Source of the DNA: Dactylorhiza incarnata
Taxonomy: Eukaryota; Streptophyta; Magnoliopsida; Asparagales; Orchidaceae
Assembly: GCA_033032865.1 (NCBI GenBank)
Contig: JAWHQI010000239.1
Location: 806,001-870,000 of the forward strand
Direction: 5' to 3'
DNA: 64,000 nucleotides
The notes beneath the pieces are model-generated. The model did no database searches, was not told where the DNA came from, and saw only the letters and a program-made list of their open reading frames with translations. The translations under genes and the position numbers were made by a program. Positions 33,886-46,321 of the stretch are shown in pieces. The stretch's first letter is position 1; every line of letters starts with the position of its first letter.

Positions 33886-35777
33886 ATGGCGCGATCTAAG
33901 AACAAGTCGCAGCGGCCTGTTAAGGTTAAAGTAGTCCGAGCGGATGCGGCCTTGGCTTTTCATTCGGCGGACCACCCAGAGTGCCGACTTACCCAGAGTG
34001 AATTGGATGAATTCATTGCAAAACACATGGCAGGGAGTAATCTGCTCGCACGGCTTCCTTTGCGCGACGAGCGGATTAACTCTTCCAATCCACACCAAAT
34101 AGCCGTCCCGGTCGACCATTTTGATTATGGCTTCAAATTTCCGCTGCCACTTGAAGTCATAGCCATTTTCGACCATTACGGGGTTGTACCCGGCCAGCTT
34201 CCACCGAACTCCATCGCCTCCATATATAGTTTCATTTCCTACCTACGGTTCGAGCGAACCCGTTTTTCCCTTGACCAATTCAGGAAGTTCTTCTCGGTGC
34301 GGGCTGTATCCGACTCGGGGACCTCAACTTTCAGGGGGCACCTCTACTTTGGCTGCCACGGATTGAAGATTGTCAACCTGGCGAACAAGGTCTCGGACTG
34401 GTCGGAGCGGTTTGTAATGCTCGAAGGTAACTTCGGACTGTCGCAAACCAACCCGCAAGTTCGGGGGGGGGGGGGGGGGGGGGGGGGGGGGAGAGGTTTT
34501 CCAAATCCCCCAGGTTGGGAAGATCGAGATGGACACCTTCGCGTTCCTTGAGAAGGAGCGGTTGGACATCAATCACTACATCCCGCTGTTCTCAAAATTA
34601 GAGGATGTCCTCCCCGAGCATAGTAAGTTCCTTTTGACCGCCTGTATATGACCGCACGGACTTCTTCATTTACACTTTAGATTTTATCTTTGCTGCTGCC
34701 CACATTGTTCCTGCGAACAAGCCGGTCACGCCGGCCGGCCCGGTTTTGACCCAGAGGGAAAAGAGGCAGCGGCGAAACAGGTCGCTCTCATCAGAGGAAG
34801 AGGACCCGGCTTCTCCTGATTACTACGAACTTCTTCGTTCTTGTGGAAACCCGCCCGACCTGCAGGGCAACCCGACCGTCCTCTGGCATAGGGATGGAAG
34901 CCGCATCCGGGTTTCCACTGCACTTCCTTCATGGGGGAGTGAAAAGATTAACCGCCATGCCTTAGCCGCCGGGGCCGCTTTGTATGGTCAAAAGACCTTA
35001 AAGAAGCTGAGGAGTACTCCTGAAGAAGAGCTTCCCCGGCTAGCGGCACAAGCTGGTGCCTGGGGCTTCACGGCCAATCACTTCATGGCCCTGTCGTACA
35101 GGCGGCTAGTTTTTTTTTCAGAAGCACCTGGAAAAGAAGTACGAGGAGCAGGCCGCGGAGATTGCGCGGCGTCGAGAGGAGAATGCGCGGCTTCAAGGAG
35201 TCGTGGCGGTGAGTTTCTCAAATTACGCGGTTTCTTTTATTCAGTCCGAGCGACCTAATTTATTTTTCCTTTTTTGCAGAAACAATATGAGATGACCAAC
35301 CCGGCCTTTCAAGATGAGGTGTTGCCTCATGTGGCCCAAGGGATCAACAAAGCTTTGGGTCTTATGGAAGACCGGGGCGGTCTGTGCGAAGGATTCGAGG
35401 GCACCACTTTCTCCGACCTCTTCCCTGCCTTGAAGGTCCAACTTGATGAAATCAGCCGAAGGCAGAAAGGAAAAACCAAGGTGGGCGAGGAGGCTGAAGC
35501 TGATGCGGGCAGGGAGATTGTTCTCCATCAAGGGGGCGATGCAAGTGGTGAAGCCGCTGAAGAGGACGACGCGCATGATGGTGTCGGTGACGACGATGAG
35601 GATGATGAGGATGATTTGTCCTCGGGAACAACCGGCTCCGCTAGTAAGACCGGGCGGTCTAGTGATAGCGATTCATCGGATTCTTCCTCGTCAAGTGAAG
35701 GCTATTCGCCGGACGTTGACATCGATGGTGCGGACTCGAGTTCCCCTGTCAAGAAGAAGAAGAAGTCGGCAGACTAG
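33886..35777 (+). pseudogene. Gene B copy in element 2, with a 29-G run and a lost splice acceptor
   Basis: Three exons as in element 1: 33886-34622, from about 34695 to 35209, and 35280-35777. The domain motif FPLPLEVIAIFDHYGVVPGQ, the acidic Ser-rich tail and the basic end are intact. Breaks: a run of 29 G (34463-34491; six G in element 1) adds 22 bp and shifts the frame, the first acceptor reads TTTGCTG instead of TTTGCAG, and one extra T in a T run near 35110 shifts exon 2. Donor GTGAGT and acceptor TTGCAG of intron 2 survive. Confidence 0.8.
34463..34491 (+). repeat. 29-base G homopolymer
   Basis: A pure G run inside exon 1 of the gene B copy where element 1 has ggggggaa. It could be slippage in a dead gene or a sequencing or assembly artefact. 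It could form a G-quadruplex. Confidence 0.9.
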
Positions 35778-37126
35778 CTCCCTTGTTTTGATTTTATTTT
35801 TGTGTAACCGCCGGTTTCTTTTTGTTAGCCGGGCGGTCAGTATTTTGTTAACATATTTTGAAGAATGAATAGAAATTTTACCTCTCTGATTGTCCTTCTA
35901 TTGTTACTTACTTGTGGTTGATATCTTGTCTCTCTCTCTCTCTCTTTTTTTACCTTTTGCTCTTGATCTAGCCGTGCGGCTATCCTGATCCGAGTATGAA
36001 TGATGACCGATGATCTTGGATGGTATATATTCAACCCGTGCAATTACTCATTTAGATCTCAGTGTATCCGATTTCTGATAGTTTGAACTATAAAGGATAT
36101 ACTCGCGCGATTATAGTTCAGACCGAGCGGTCTCTTATCATTCAAAGATATCTCATCCTCGTTAATGCAAGTAATAAACTTTAATTTTGCGCGGTTTGAA
36201 TACAATCCTGGTGAGTAACCCATTGTATCCAGGGATAACTTCTCGCTAGGAAATTGACCAGCCCGATCGGTTAGAACATAATCTGAGCGGCGATACACTT
36301 AGATCCAGAAATACCCAGACTTGATTAATTTGAGATATAGATAGATTCGCCCGGCTAGAATGCAACCCAGGCAATCATATAATTAAATTTAGAAACATCC
36401 AACCCATTAAAGGATGGATAGGTCCGCCCGGCTAGAATGCAATTCGGGCAACCGTATAATCAGATCCAGAAATATCCAACTTTACTAGCATAAGAGGTCG
36501 ATAAGTCTGCCTGGCTAGGATATGACTCGGGCGACCATATATTTAAATCTAAAAACATCTAACTCAATAAAGGATGGATAAACCCGACCGGTTAGAATGC
36601 AACCCGGGTAATCAGATAATTAGCTCCGGAGATATCCAACTTAGTTTAAAGATAGACAGATTCGCCCGGCTAGAATGCAACCTGAGCAATCATATAATTA
36701 GATCCAGGAACATTCAACTCGATAGAATGGAGAGATAGATAGACCCGACCGGTCAGAATGAAATCCGGGCAATCCTATAATTAGCTCCAGAAATATCCAA
36801 CTTATAAAAGATGGATGAACCCGCCCGGTTAGAGTACAACCCGAGCAATCATACAACTGGTTCTAGAGATACCTATCTTATAAAAGATTGATAGGGCCGC
36901 CCGGTTTGAATACAACCCAGGAAACCATGTAATTGTCCAGAAATATCCTGACCTATACACAATCAGACTGTTCGGTTTGCAAGTTCAGACCGCCCGGTCT
37001 TAATATCACAACCCTTTATTAGGGTAGACGAACACCTGCACCTGTTTTAATAATGTCTTCCTCGAATGGTTTTATACAAGAAACCATAAGAGGTGAATGC
37101 CTTCCTGTAGGGAAAAAGGATAATCT
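35778..37126. repeat. Non-coding region of element 2 with ~78-bp tandem repeat
   Basis: No gene is seen. A (TC)n run lies at 35927-35945. From about 36180 to 36960 a ~78-bp unit repeats about eight to nine times, each beginning with a cgcccggctagaatgcaa-like block (near 36348, 36424, 36508, 36585, 36663, 36743, 36820, 36897). The ACCCT/AGGGT hairpin is at 37011-37025. Confidence 0.75.
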
Positions 37127-37537
37127 ACAGGCTCAGATGACCAAGTGGGCAGGTGGGCCTCGGCGGCGAACATTGCTTTCCCCAAGTGGTCATAGGAGCT
37201 GTAGAGAGAAAAAAGAAAAAAGCATGTACAGACTCAGATGACCAAGTGGGCAGGTGGGCCTCGGCGGCGAACATTGCTTTCCTCAAGTGGTCATAAGAGC
37301 TGTAAGCGACTCATCTGCTCTCTTGCCTAGGGTTACAAGCCGAGTTGATCAATTGGGCAGGTGGGCCTCGTCGGTGAACATTGCTTTCCTCAGAGAGATC
37401 AACTAAGTTGTGGGCCCAACTAGGCACCGTTTCGAGAGTACCTAAGAGTATTCGATGGTCACAGGCTATGATGATCAGTTGGGCAGGTGGGCCTCGGAGG
37501 CGAACATTGCTTTCCTCAGAAAGATCATCGAAGCTGT
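37127..37537. other. Array of four covarying hairpin units, element 2
   Basis: Units at 37127-37202, 37228-37303, 37335-37411 and 37461-37537, in the same order and design as element 1 but with two instead of three ATGACCA-type units. Outer stems ACAG/CTGT or ACAA/TTGT and inner stems ATGACCA/TGGTCAT, GTTGATC/GATCAAC and GATGATC/GATCATC are all retained. In unit 3 the extra arm is TGCCTAG/CTAGGCA, one pair longer than in element 1. Stems persist although the coding genes here have decayed. Confidence 0.72.
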
Positions 37538-37888
37538 AACTATATCCCTTTCGGGGCATGATAGAGCTGACAATCACCTAGACCTCCCTTGATGCAGGGG
37601 TGTGTCAGATATCGGTCGGGATCCAAAGTTCTGAAGACCACCACAGCGGAATTGGCAAGCTACCACTACACGTGTGCGAAAACTCCCCGCATCACATGGT
37701 CTTGGTGGGTTTTACGCTATGACTACAATCCGAGGGGGTTCGAGCAGAATTTGGCGATATCTCAGAGGTTCAGGGAGTAAGATATGTATATTTGTATTTA
37801 TAATGTAGAGAAACATCAGATAAGGAGAAGTGTCAGTATAGGGCTTTTCATTTAACACCAAAGAAACATAAGGAATGAAAGAGATAGT
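37538..37888. other. Conserved non-coding segment, element 2 copy
   Basis: Counterpart of 19942-20290, with the same recognisable blocks and no gene. The cgcacggg of element 1 reads cacagcgg here; otherwise most blocks align without large gaps. Confidence 0.55.
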
Positions 37889-40800
37889 TCAAGGATAAAA
37901 TCGTTTAAGATCATCACCGCTCCAGGTGCGTGAGATGTCTTCTCCTTCGCTGGTTTGGAGACGATAGGCTCCATTCTTCAATACTTCTTTGATAATAAAA
38001 GGCCCTGCCCAGTTGGGATTCAACTTTCCGACATTGCCAGACCTGGCTGCAGCATCTACCTTCTTTAATACCAAATCCCCCACTATAAACTGCTTCACTC
38101 TGACATTCTTGTCAAAATATTTCGCCATTCTCCATCTAACTTCTTCCTGTCTGATTGTTGCCTCGTCCTGAAGTTCTTCGATCAGATCCAGACTATACTT
38201 GATGGCCTCATCATTTTCATCTATCCATGATTCTCCTCCCTCTCTTGCATACATAACTCTTGGAGTGACCACCTCAACTCTACAGGAACAACAGCCTCCG
38301 AGCCATGAGATAGTTTGAATGGTGTCTCCCCTGTAGCTGAAGATGGGGTAGTACGAAGAGTCCAAAGGATGGAAGGAAGCTGGTCCGCCCAATTTCCTTT
38401 TTGATTTAAGACTCTTTTCATCAAGAGCTGCCGGATTCGCCTGTTTGCTGCTTCTACTTGTCCATTGGTCCTTGGATGATGTACCTAAGCAAACCGAAGA
38501 TCAATTCTGACCTGATCACAAAAGCTTACCATCTCCGGATTATTAAACTGTGGGCCATTATCAGTGACGATTGCCAGCGGTATTCCATGCCGGCAGACTA
38601 TTTCTCCCCAGATGAAGTTTCTGACGATTTGGGTAGTAGTTTTTGCTAATGCTTTGGCCTCAATCCACTTACTGAAATAGTCGATCATCACAATGATAAA
38701 ACGACGTTGACCGCTGGCTGTTGGGAAGGGTCCCATAAGATCCATTCCCCATACGGCAAAAGGCCATGGCGCGGTTATTGATCTGAGTGACTGAGCAGGC
38801 AAATGCTGAAGAGGAGCGAACTTTTGGCACTGCACACACTGCTTGGCAAATGCTTCCGCATCCTTTCTCATAGTCGGCCAAAAATATCCTTGCCATAGGA
38901 TCCATTTTTCTAAGGTTTTTGCCCCTGAATGGCTACCACATTCCCAGAGTGAACTTCCTGAAGTATGATCGGGATCTCTTCTTCAGAAACACACCGTGCT
39001 GAGGGAGAAATCAAAGTTTTCCTATACAAGATTCCTGCTATTAAGTAGTAGTAGGCCGCCTTTCTTCTGAACCTATTTCTGTCCTTGATTGATGGATGAA
39101 ACTCTCCTTTTGACAGAAATAATTCATAGGGGTCTTTCCAGGAAGGATGCTGATCGATCTGCATGAGCTCCTCTTCCTCTATTGCAGGATGAAAAAGTTC
39201 CGAGGTCACCCCTCCTGACGGAAGACCAAACTTTGACAATTCGTCTGTCTCTTCATTCTGTGTTCTAGGAATGTGTTCGATGATGAAGGATTTGAATCTC
39301 CCGATTTCTTCCTTAGCTAGGAATAAGTATTTTCTCAATATCGGTTCTCTTGTTTCGTAGTTCCCTAGAACCTGCGAAGCCATCACAAGGGAATCAGTTT
39401 TCATGTGAACATGTTCTATCCCAAGCTCCTTTGCGAGTCTTAGGCCGGCCAAGAGTGCTTCGTATTCGGCCTGGTTATTTGTAACTGAAAAGAAGAATTT
39501 GATAGCCTGCTCCAGCCTGATGCCATTTGGACTGATCAGAACCACCCCGGCTCCCACGGAGTTTCTGCCAGAAGCCCCATCCACATAAATGATCCAAGCC
39601 AAAGGAGATTGTACTACCTGTTTAGGATTAGACTCCATCGTGTCTACCAAGAAATCTGCCAATACTTGTGCCTTTATTGCCGTTCTGGGAATGTACAATA
39701 TTTCGAACTCGCTCAGCTCGATTGCCCATTTGGCCAATCTTCCTGAATGATCCGGCTTCTCTAGGATACTTCTTAGTGGATGATCCGAAACCACCTGAAT
39801 AGGATTAGCCTGAAAATAGGGGCAGAGCCTTCGTGATGACATGACCAAAGCCAAGGCTAATTTCTCCAGGATTGATTATCTAGTTTCCGCCTCTTTGAGG
39901 ATGTGGCTGACATAATATATCAGAAATTGTTTCTTTTTCTCTTCCTGAACCAGGACAGAGCTTATTGCATCTGGGCCCACCCCCAAGTATAAGAACAATG
40001 TTTCCCCTTCGCGAGGGCTTTGAAGGAGAGGGGTTGAGGTTAACTGCTTTTTCAACTGTTCGAAAGCATTATCGCACTCTTCATTCCATTCAAACTTAGA
40101 TCCTCCCCTAAGTGTCTTGAAGAATGGAGCGCTTTTATCCCCCGATTTGGAGATGAACCGGCTCAATCCTGCCAGCCTCCCCCCAAGTTGTTGCACCTCT
40201 TTCTGATTACGAGGAGGGGTCATATCTAGGATGGCCTTTACTTTATCTGGGTTTGGCGCGAGGCCATTAGGAGTGAGAAGATGTCCAAGAAATTTCCCTT
40301 TGTTTGCCCTAAACACGCATTTCAGTGGATTTAGTTTTAATTTGAACCTCCGCAGAGTAGCGAACGTCTTTACGAGGTCTTTCAGATGGATTGAAAAAGT
40401 TTTACTTTTCAGAAGAAGATCATCGACGTATACTTCAAGATTTCTTCCTTTCTGCTTTTTGAAAACAGTGTCCATCATTCTTTGATATGTCGCACCCGCA
40501 TTTTTGAGTCCGAAAGGCATGACTAGATAACAATAACACCCATCATTGGTAATGAAGGATGTATGCGGGATATCAGGTTTATGCATCTTAATCTGGTGAT
40601 AACCAGAAAATGCATCTAGAAAGCTCATGAAATTATATCCCACCGTGGAATCTACTAAAACATCTATCCGAGGCAAGGGTTAACAATCTTTGGGGCACGC
40701 TTTATTGAGTTTTGTAAAATCTACACACATGCGCCATTTCCCCCCAGATTTTTTCACCATTACTACGTTTGACATCTAAGTGGGGTATTGGATTTCAAAA

Positions 40801-43496
40801 ATGAAATTGGCTTTAAGAAGCTTTGCTACTTCTTCCTTGATGGGTACCGCCAGCTTGGTTGCCACCTCCCTCTTCTTTTTTTGAATCGGCTTGAATTCGA
40901 GGGAGACGTTGAGGTGATGGCACGCAACATCTGGATCTACTCCAGGCATATCTTCCGCCGACCAGGCGAAGATGTCTAAATTCTCCAACAGGTAGGAGGT
41001 CAATTGAACCTTCTCCTCTTCTGATAGCTTGGCGTTGATGATCAGCTTCTTCTCTTCCCCTTCAACAATGGAGATCTCTTGGGTCTCCTGGGCAGGCTCC
41101 AGGTGAGTCCCTTTCTGCTCTGCACTTTCCTCGGTTTCCTCAGGGAGTTTTGACACCTCATGGATGTCATTCTGAACCTTGCAAAGTGCTGCCTCGGTGA
41201 TCACATTAACTGTCTTTACATAACATTCACGAGCAACCTTTGGATCGCTTCGGATCCGATATTGATGCCCCTCAGCAGCGAACTTTAAGGCCAAATGGAA
41301 AGTGGATACTATCGCTTTGTAAGCGTTCAGGATTGGTCTTCCGAAGATTGCACAGTAGCTGCTTGGGGCTTCCACCACTACGAAGTTTATCAGCTTCGTT
41401 ATGCCCCCTAGCGATACCAAAAGCTTCACGCACTCCTCCACTTCTTTCTTCTCTCCCGAGAAGCCATAGAGGGGTCCTTCCGTGGAGAGCAAAGAATTTC
41501 CAGTCTTAAGGGCTTCGAATGTTTGGCGGAAAATGAGATTAACCGAGCTGCCGGTATCAATCAGAATTTTATGCACGATGTAGTTCTCAATAACCGCCTT
41601 TATTACCAATGCATCATCGAAAGGATTTGCATTTGGGGGAAGATCTTCTTGGCCGAAGGTAACGACCGCCCTTTCTGGAGAAGAAGTGGAGGCGACTGCT
41701 ACTTCTTGCTTTGTAACTCTCTCGATGCTAGATTTCCGAGAGGATTCTACCCCCGCCCCACCATGGATACAATAGACGTTGCCAAGGGGGCCAACGTCAT
41801 TCACTTCTATATATTCGGTTGCAGGATGTATATCCCCATAACAACCTGCCTCTTCTACATCAGCACAATCCCAGGTCACTTCGACTGCTTCCTTCTTTTT
41901 CTCGGCTCGTGGTTCAACTGGGGTTTCTTGCCGAATCAACCCTCGGAGCTTCCCCTCTTTCAGGAGTTTTTCTATCAACCACCGGAGGGCCCGGCAATCC
42001 TCAGTCTGATGCCCCTCCTCTTTGTGATATTCACAGTAAAGGTTTGGGTTCCGATTGCGAACTTCCGATTTCAAAGGAGGGGGCCTCTTGAAGTCAGGCC
42101 TCTTTTGGAGAATCTGAACGACCTCGTTCATGGTGACGTTAAGAGGGGTGAATGACTCTTGTGATTCATCATATCGGATGGATGGGATAATTGGGGATGG
42201 TTGTGCGATGTGCTGCGGCAGATACACAGGCATTATTTGCGGAACCCCCAAGGGTTGAGTGGGTGCGATGGCCAACGGCGGTTTCTGATCTTGAAACCAT
42301 TGATGGCCGAGAAATGGTTGCTTAGGCTTAAGATTCCTTCCCCTCTGAGCCCGAGGTTCGAAATCAGGCCGAGATGGGTGATTGTAACGTTGCTGATGGG
42401 TTGATGCGGAATTAAACTGGTCATTGTCGCTGAGCGACTTGGCAACATAACCAGGATTAGTCTTTTCCCCCCTGATAAACTCATTAGCCAGACTAATCAT
42501 CTCTTGATATGTCTTTGGTTCCCTGATTTGAGCTTCAAATTTCAACGGTCCCTCCCTAAGGCCATGCATCAAAGCGACCCTATATAACTCTGGATCGACG
42601 TTTTGCACCTCCATTATTACCCTTTGGAAACGGTCGATGAAGCGGGCCCACGTTTCGTTTTCTTGCTGCCGTATCTCAAATAGGGCTGCCGGACCATTCT
42701 TCCTCTTTTTCGAGGTAGAGAATCGAAGCAGAAATTCTCTACGCAATTCCGCAAAACATCTGATGGATCGAGGATGCAATCCATAAAACCATTCTCTGGC
42801 TTGTCCATCAAAGGACGTCACCAGGAGCTTACACTTAGTTGCATCGGTGATGGTCCTCAGAGGAACAACTGATTCAAATGCTTGGAGATGAATTGCCGGA
42901 TCGGAATCCCCAAAATATGTTGACAGGCGTGGTTCTCGAAAGTTATTTGGGGTCGGCTCTCCTCAGATCTCGTCCGTGAAGGGAGAACTCTCCTCGGTAT
43001 CCTCGTATAGAGGAAAAGCAGGGTGGTAGGGGATCTCTGCTGCGGTCATTTGCGGACAGGCCGCCTGATAGGAGCGGGCAGGGGATACAGCCGGGTAGGG
43101 TTGGTAGGCGGCGACCTCAGGCGGATAGGAAAAGTGAGCGGCCTGAGAAGCCGCCCCTTGGAAGTCGAGGACCCGAGCAGGCATACAGTGCGCGGCCTCT
43201 TGATAAAAATTCTGCCGAGCCGCAGAACCTTCTTGCTGTGGTCAGGAATGGGCGACTTGCGGAAATGGGTATGGAGGTGGAGGAGGTAGGACAGGGGTCA
43301 CCGCCTGGTTGGCCGCGGCCTGCTGGGGGGCTAACCGCTCGGTTAACAGAGTTAGAGCCTGACTGATCGCATCCAGACGCTGATCAGTTGCCTTCTGGGC
43401 CAGGTCGGCTTCTCTCTTTGTTCGCTCCAAACCTTCCCACAAAGAGTCATCGCTATGGTCGGATCAGTCTCTTGGAGGGAACTGGCGGTCTGACAT
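37889..43496 (-). pseudogene. Element 2 gag-pol, heavily decayed
   Basis: Same domain order as element 1, starting MSDRQFPPRD at 43496. Breaks seen: TGA at codon 11 (43464-43466), TAG at about 40776 (a Trp codon in element 1) before RT, TAA near 40681 (a Tyr codon), TAA near 39880 (a Tyr codon), a one-base loss near 38945, TAG near 38487 (a Leu codon) in integrase, and a frameshift near 38275. The gag core, knuckle, DTGSS protease, YVDD of RT (near 40425), second RNase H (VDGASGRNSVG) and parts of integrase are readable. The first RNase H also has LYLGVGPDAI in place of an Asp motif. It cannot make a polyprotein. Confidence 0.92.
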
Positions 43497-43525
43497 TCTG
43501 AACCAAAGATTTCGCTGACAGTCGG

Positions 43526-43547
43526 CAATCTGAAGGTCGCGTGTTTC
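43526..43547 (-). other. Candidate primer-binding site, element 2
   Basis: The plus strand reads caatctgaaggtcgcgtg then tttc directly before the LTR. This is the same tRNA-middle-like block as element 1, with one difference (c-a-a for c-g-a). Conservation between copies whose surroundings differ supports a functional role. Confidence 0.4.
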
Positions 43548-44379
43548 TGTTCGATTCAAAAGTGCGCCTCCGAAGAAAATCGAGGGTTGCGGATTATCAG
43601 TTACTATTTGGTTAGGGAATTCAGACCGCTAGCAGCGGTCGAGGCCAGACTTCGCCCGCCGCGGCAAATGCCACTCCTGCGACGGGCTTTCCTTTGATTG
43701 AAAAGTAGCGGTTACAAGTGCAGGAAAGTAGAAGCCGGCCGGTCAAACAGCTCGCAAGACGGGAAACTCGAGACCGCAGCTCAAACAAGCGAGCTCTTGG
43801 ATTCGAGTATGCGTGTCTTGTGAACAGTGCCGCCCCCTATTTATAGGCTTGGGGGTCTGCCCGAATGGGCAGGGATAGAATAACCACCTGCCCGGGTACA
43901 TGAGAAACGGGCAGGCAGTGACGGGATGCACAAAGAAGAAAAAGAAAGAGGCCGCGCGGCTTGGCGACTTGCTCTTCCGACCCGTCTGACCTGAGGCTGA
44001 AGATACCGGGACCAAATCAATGATGAAGACCGAGCGGCCTCTGGCTTGAGACCGCGGTCTGCCTTCTGGACATGGCTTGGCGGATCTTCACGAGGCAACC
44101 CGGATAGTCTCTGATCTGAAACCGCGGCTTGTTCTCTGGGCTTGAACCTCGAGTTTCTATGGAACAACCCGCGCGGTCTCCTAACTGAGACCGCAGATAG
44201 CCTTCTTGCCTTGGCCCTTGATGATCTTCACCCTTGGGGGCGGTCCAAAAATGACGTCAGACAACCTGGCCTGGTTTACCTTGAACTGAGAGCCGCTGAT
44301 CCTGAAGCTAGCGGCCTGACCCTGTAGTTCGCCCGGTCCGAGAATGGTCCAACCCGAGAAGCAATTTTCCGGGTAAACA
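43548..44379 (-). repeat. Element 2 right LTR (5' LTR in element sense)
   Basis: 832 bp, TGTTCGATTC...GTAAACA. It aligns along its length with the element 1 LTRs but with many differences and small gaps. The minus-strand TATA box is conserved at 43838-43845, as are the CCTGCCC/GGGCAGG arms in weakened form. The matching left LTR is missing. Confidence 0.93.
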
Positions 44380-46321
44380 AATGTGTTAAAATTTTCTCCA
44401 TTGGATTTAGGGCTCCGATCTCATTCTGAAAAGGAATTGTGGGCGAAAAACGGACACCCGGATTAAAAGTTATGGATGTTTAAAGTTTAGGTCTCATTTT
44501 GAGCTAAATACCTTATTACGAACCCGATGTATATTGACCACTAAACAAACTGGAATTGGTAAAACTTGTTCTCCATTGGATGTAGGGCTCCGAGCTTATT
44601 CCAAATAGGTGTTTTGCGCAAAAATTGGACAGCCAGATCAAAACTAATAATTCTTATAGTTTATGTATCAATAAGAGCTAAATCCCTTATTACCACTACA
44701 ACTCGTTGTATATTGACCACTAAAATGAGCTGGAATGTTTTGAAATTGTGCTCCATTGGATGTATGGCTCCGAGCATATTCCGAAAACGTGTTGTGGGCA
44801 AAAATAAAAAAACCGGATCAAAAGTTATGGTTGTTTGAAGTTTAGGTGTCATTTGGAGCTAAATTTTGCATTACTGATGCAACCCGCTATATACCGACAA
44901 CTAAATGAACTGGAATGGGTAAAACTTGTGCACCAATGAATGTAGGGCTCCGAGCTCATTCCAAAAAGGTGTTGTGGTGGCAAAGCAGACAATCAAATCA
45001 AACGTTATTGCTGTTTAATGTTTGAGGGTCATTTGTAGCTAAATTTCTCACTATCACTACAACCCGCATCAAAAATTCTTTCATTTTGAAATTTATGTGT
45101 CATTTGGAGCAAATTCTCGCATTACCACTAGAACCCACTGTAAATCGACCTCTAAACCAGCTTGAGTGGGTTAACTTTTTCTCTATTGGATTTAGGGCTC
45201 TGATCTTATTCCGAAAAAGTATTGTGAGCAAAAATTGGACAATCGAATCAAAAGTTATGGATGTTTGAAGTTTAAGTCTCATTTCGAGCTAAATACCTTA
45301 TTACGAACCCGCTGTATATTGACCACAAAACGAACTGGAATGGGTAAAACTTGTTCTCCATTGGATGTAGGGCTCTGAGCTCATTCCAAAAAGGTGTTGG
45401 CGCAAAACTTTAACAACCAGATCAAAAGTTATGGTTGTTACAGTTTGTGTCAATTGGAGATAAATCTCTCATTACCACTGCAAGCCGCTATATATTGACC
45501 ACTAAAATTAGCTGGAATGGTTTAAAATTGTGGTCCATTTGATGTATGTCTCCGAGCAGGTTCTGAAAAGGTGTTGTGGGTAAAAATCAGACAATCGGAT
45601 CAAAAGTTATGGCTGTTTGAAGTTTAGGTGTCATTTAGAGCTAAATTTCGCATGCCCACTGCAACCCCCTATATATCGACAACTAATATAACTGGAATGG
45701 CTACAACTTGTGCACCAATGAATGTAGAGCTCCTAGCTCATTCCAAAAAGTTGTTGTGGGGTAAAATAAGACAACCGAATAAAAAGTTATTCTGTTTAAT
45801 ATTTGAGGGTCATTTGGAGATAAATCTCTCACTTTCACTACAACCCGCATCAAAAATTCTTTCATTTTGAAATGTATCTGTCATTTGGAGCTAAATCTCG
45901 CATTACCACTACAACCCACTATATATCGACGTTAAATGAGCTTGAATGGGTTAAAATTTTCTCCATTGGATTTAGCGTTCCGATCTCATTCTGAAAAGGA
46001 ATTGTGGGCGAAAAACGGGCAACCAGATTAAAAGTTATGGATATTTGAAGTTTAGGTCTCATTTTGAGCTAACTACCTTATTATGAACTCAATGTATATT
46101 GACCACTAAACAAGCTGGAATGGGTAAAACTTGTTCTCCATTGGATGTAGGGCTCCGAGCTCTTTCCAAATAGATGTTGTGCGCAAAAATCGGACAACCA
46201 GATCAAAAGTTATGGCTGTTACAGTTTATGTGTCAATAGGAGCTAAATCCCTTATGACCACTACAACCCGCTGTATATTGACCACTAAAATGAGTTGTAA
46301 TGTTTTAAAATTGTGCTCCAT
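44380..46321. repeat. Satellite array, right block, more diverged
   Basis: About 2.5 units of the same ~783-bp higher-order repeat with the same segment order. It begins inside a second-class monomer and ends inside a fourth-class monomer at attgtgctccat. By eye it carries more differences from the consensus than the arrays to the left, as expected nearer an array edge. Confidence 0.9.

Larger units (their letters stand above)
31330..44379 (-). mobile_element. Element 2: older, left-truncated Tat-type element
   Basis: Same family, strand and gene order as element 1, but the left (3') LTR and its adjacent ~45 bp are gone. The first bases, agctttagccgggagaccg, match element 1 at 14132. Only the right LTR (43548-44379) remains, so no target duplication can be checked. 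The satellite on the two sides is in different monomer classes, so flanking satellite was lost too. Both strands' genes are decayed. LTR and coding differences from element 1 are roughly a tenth of positions by eye. Confidence 0.92.
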
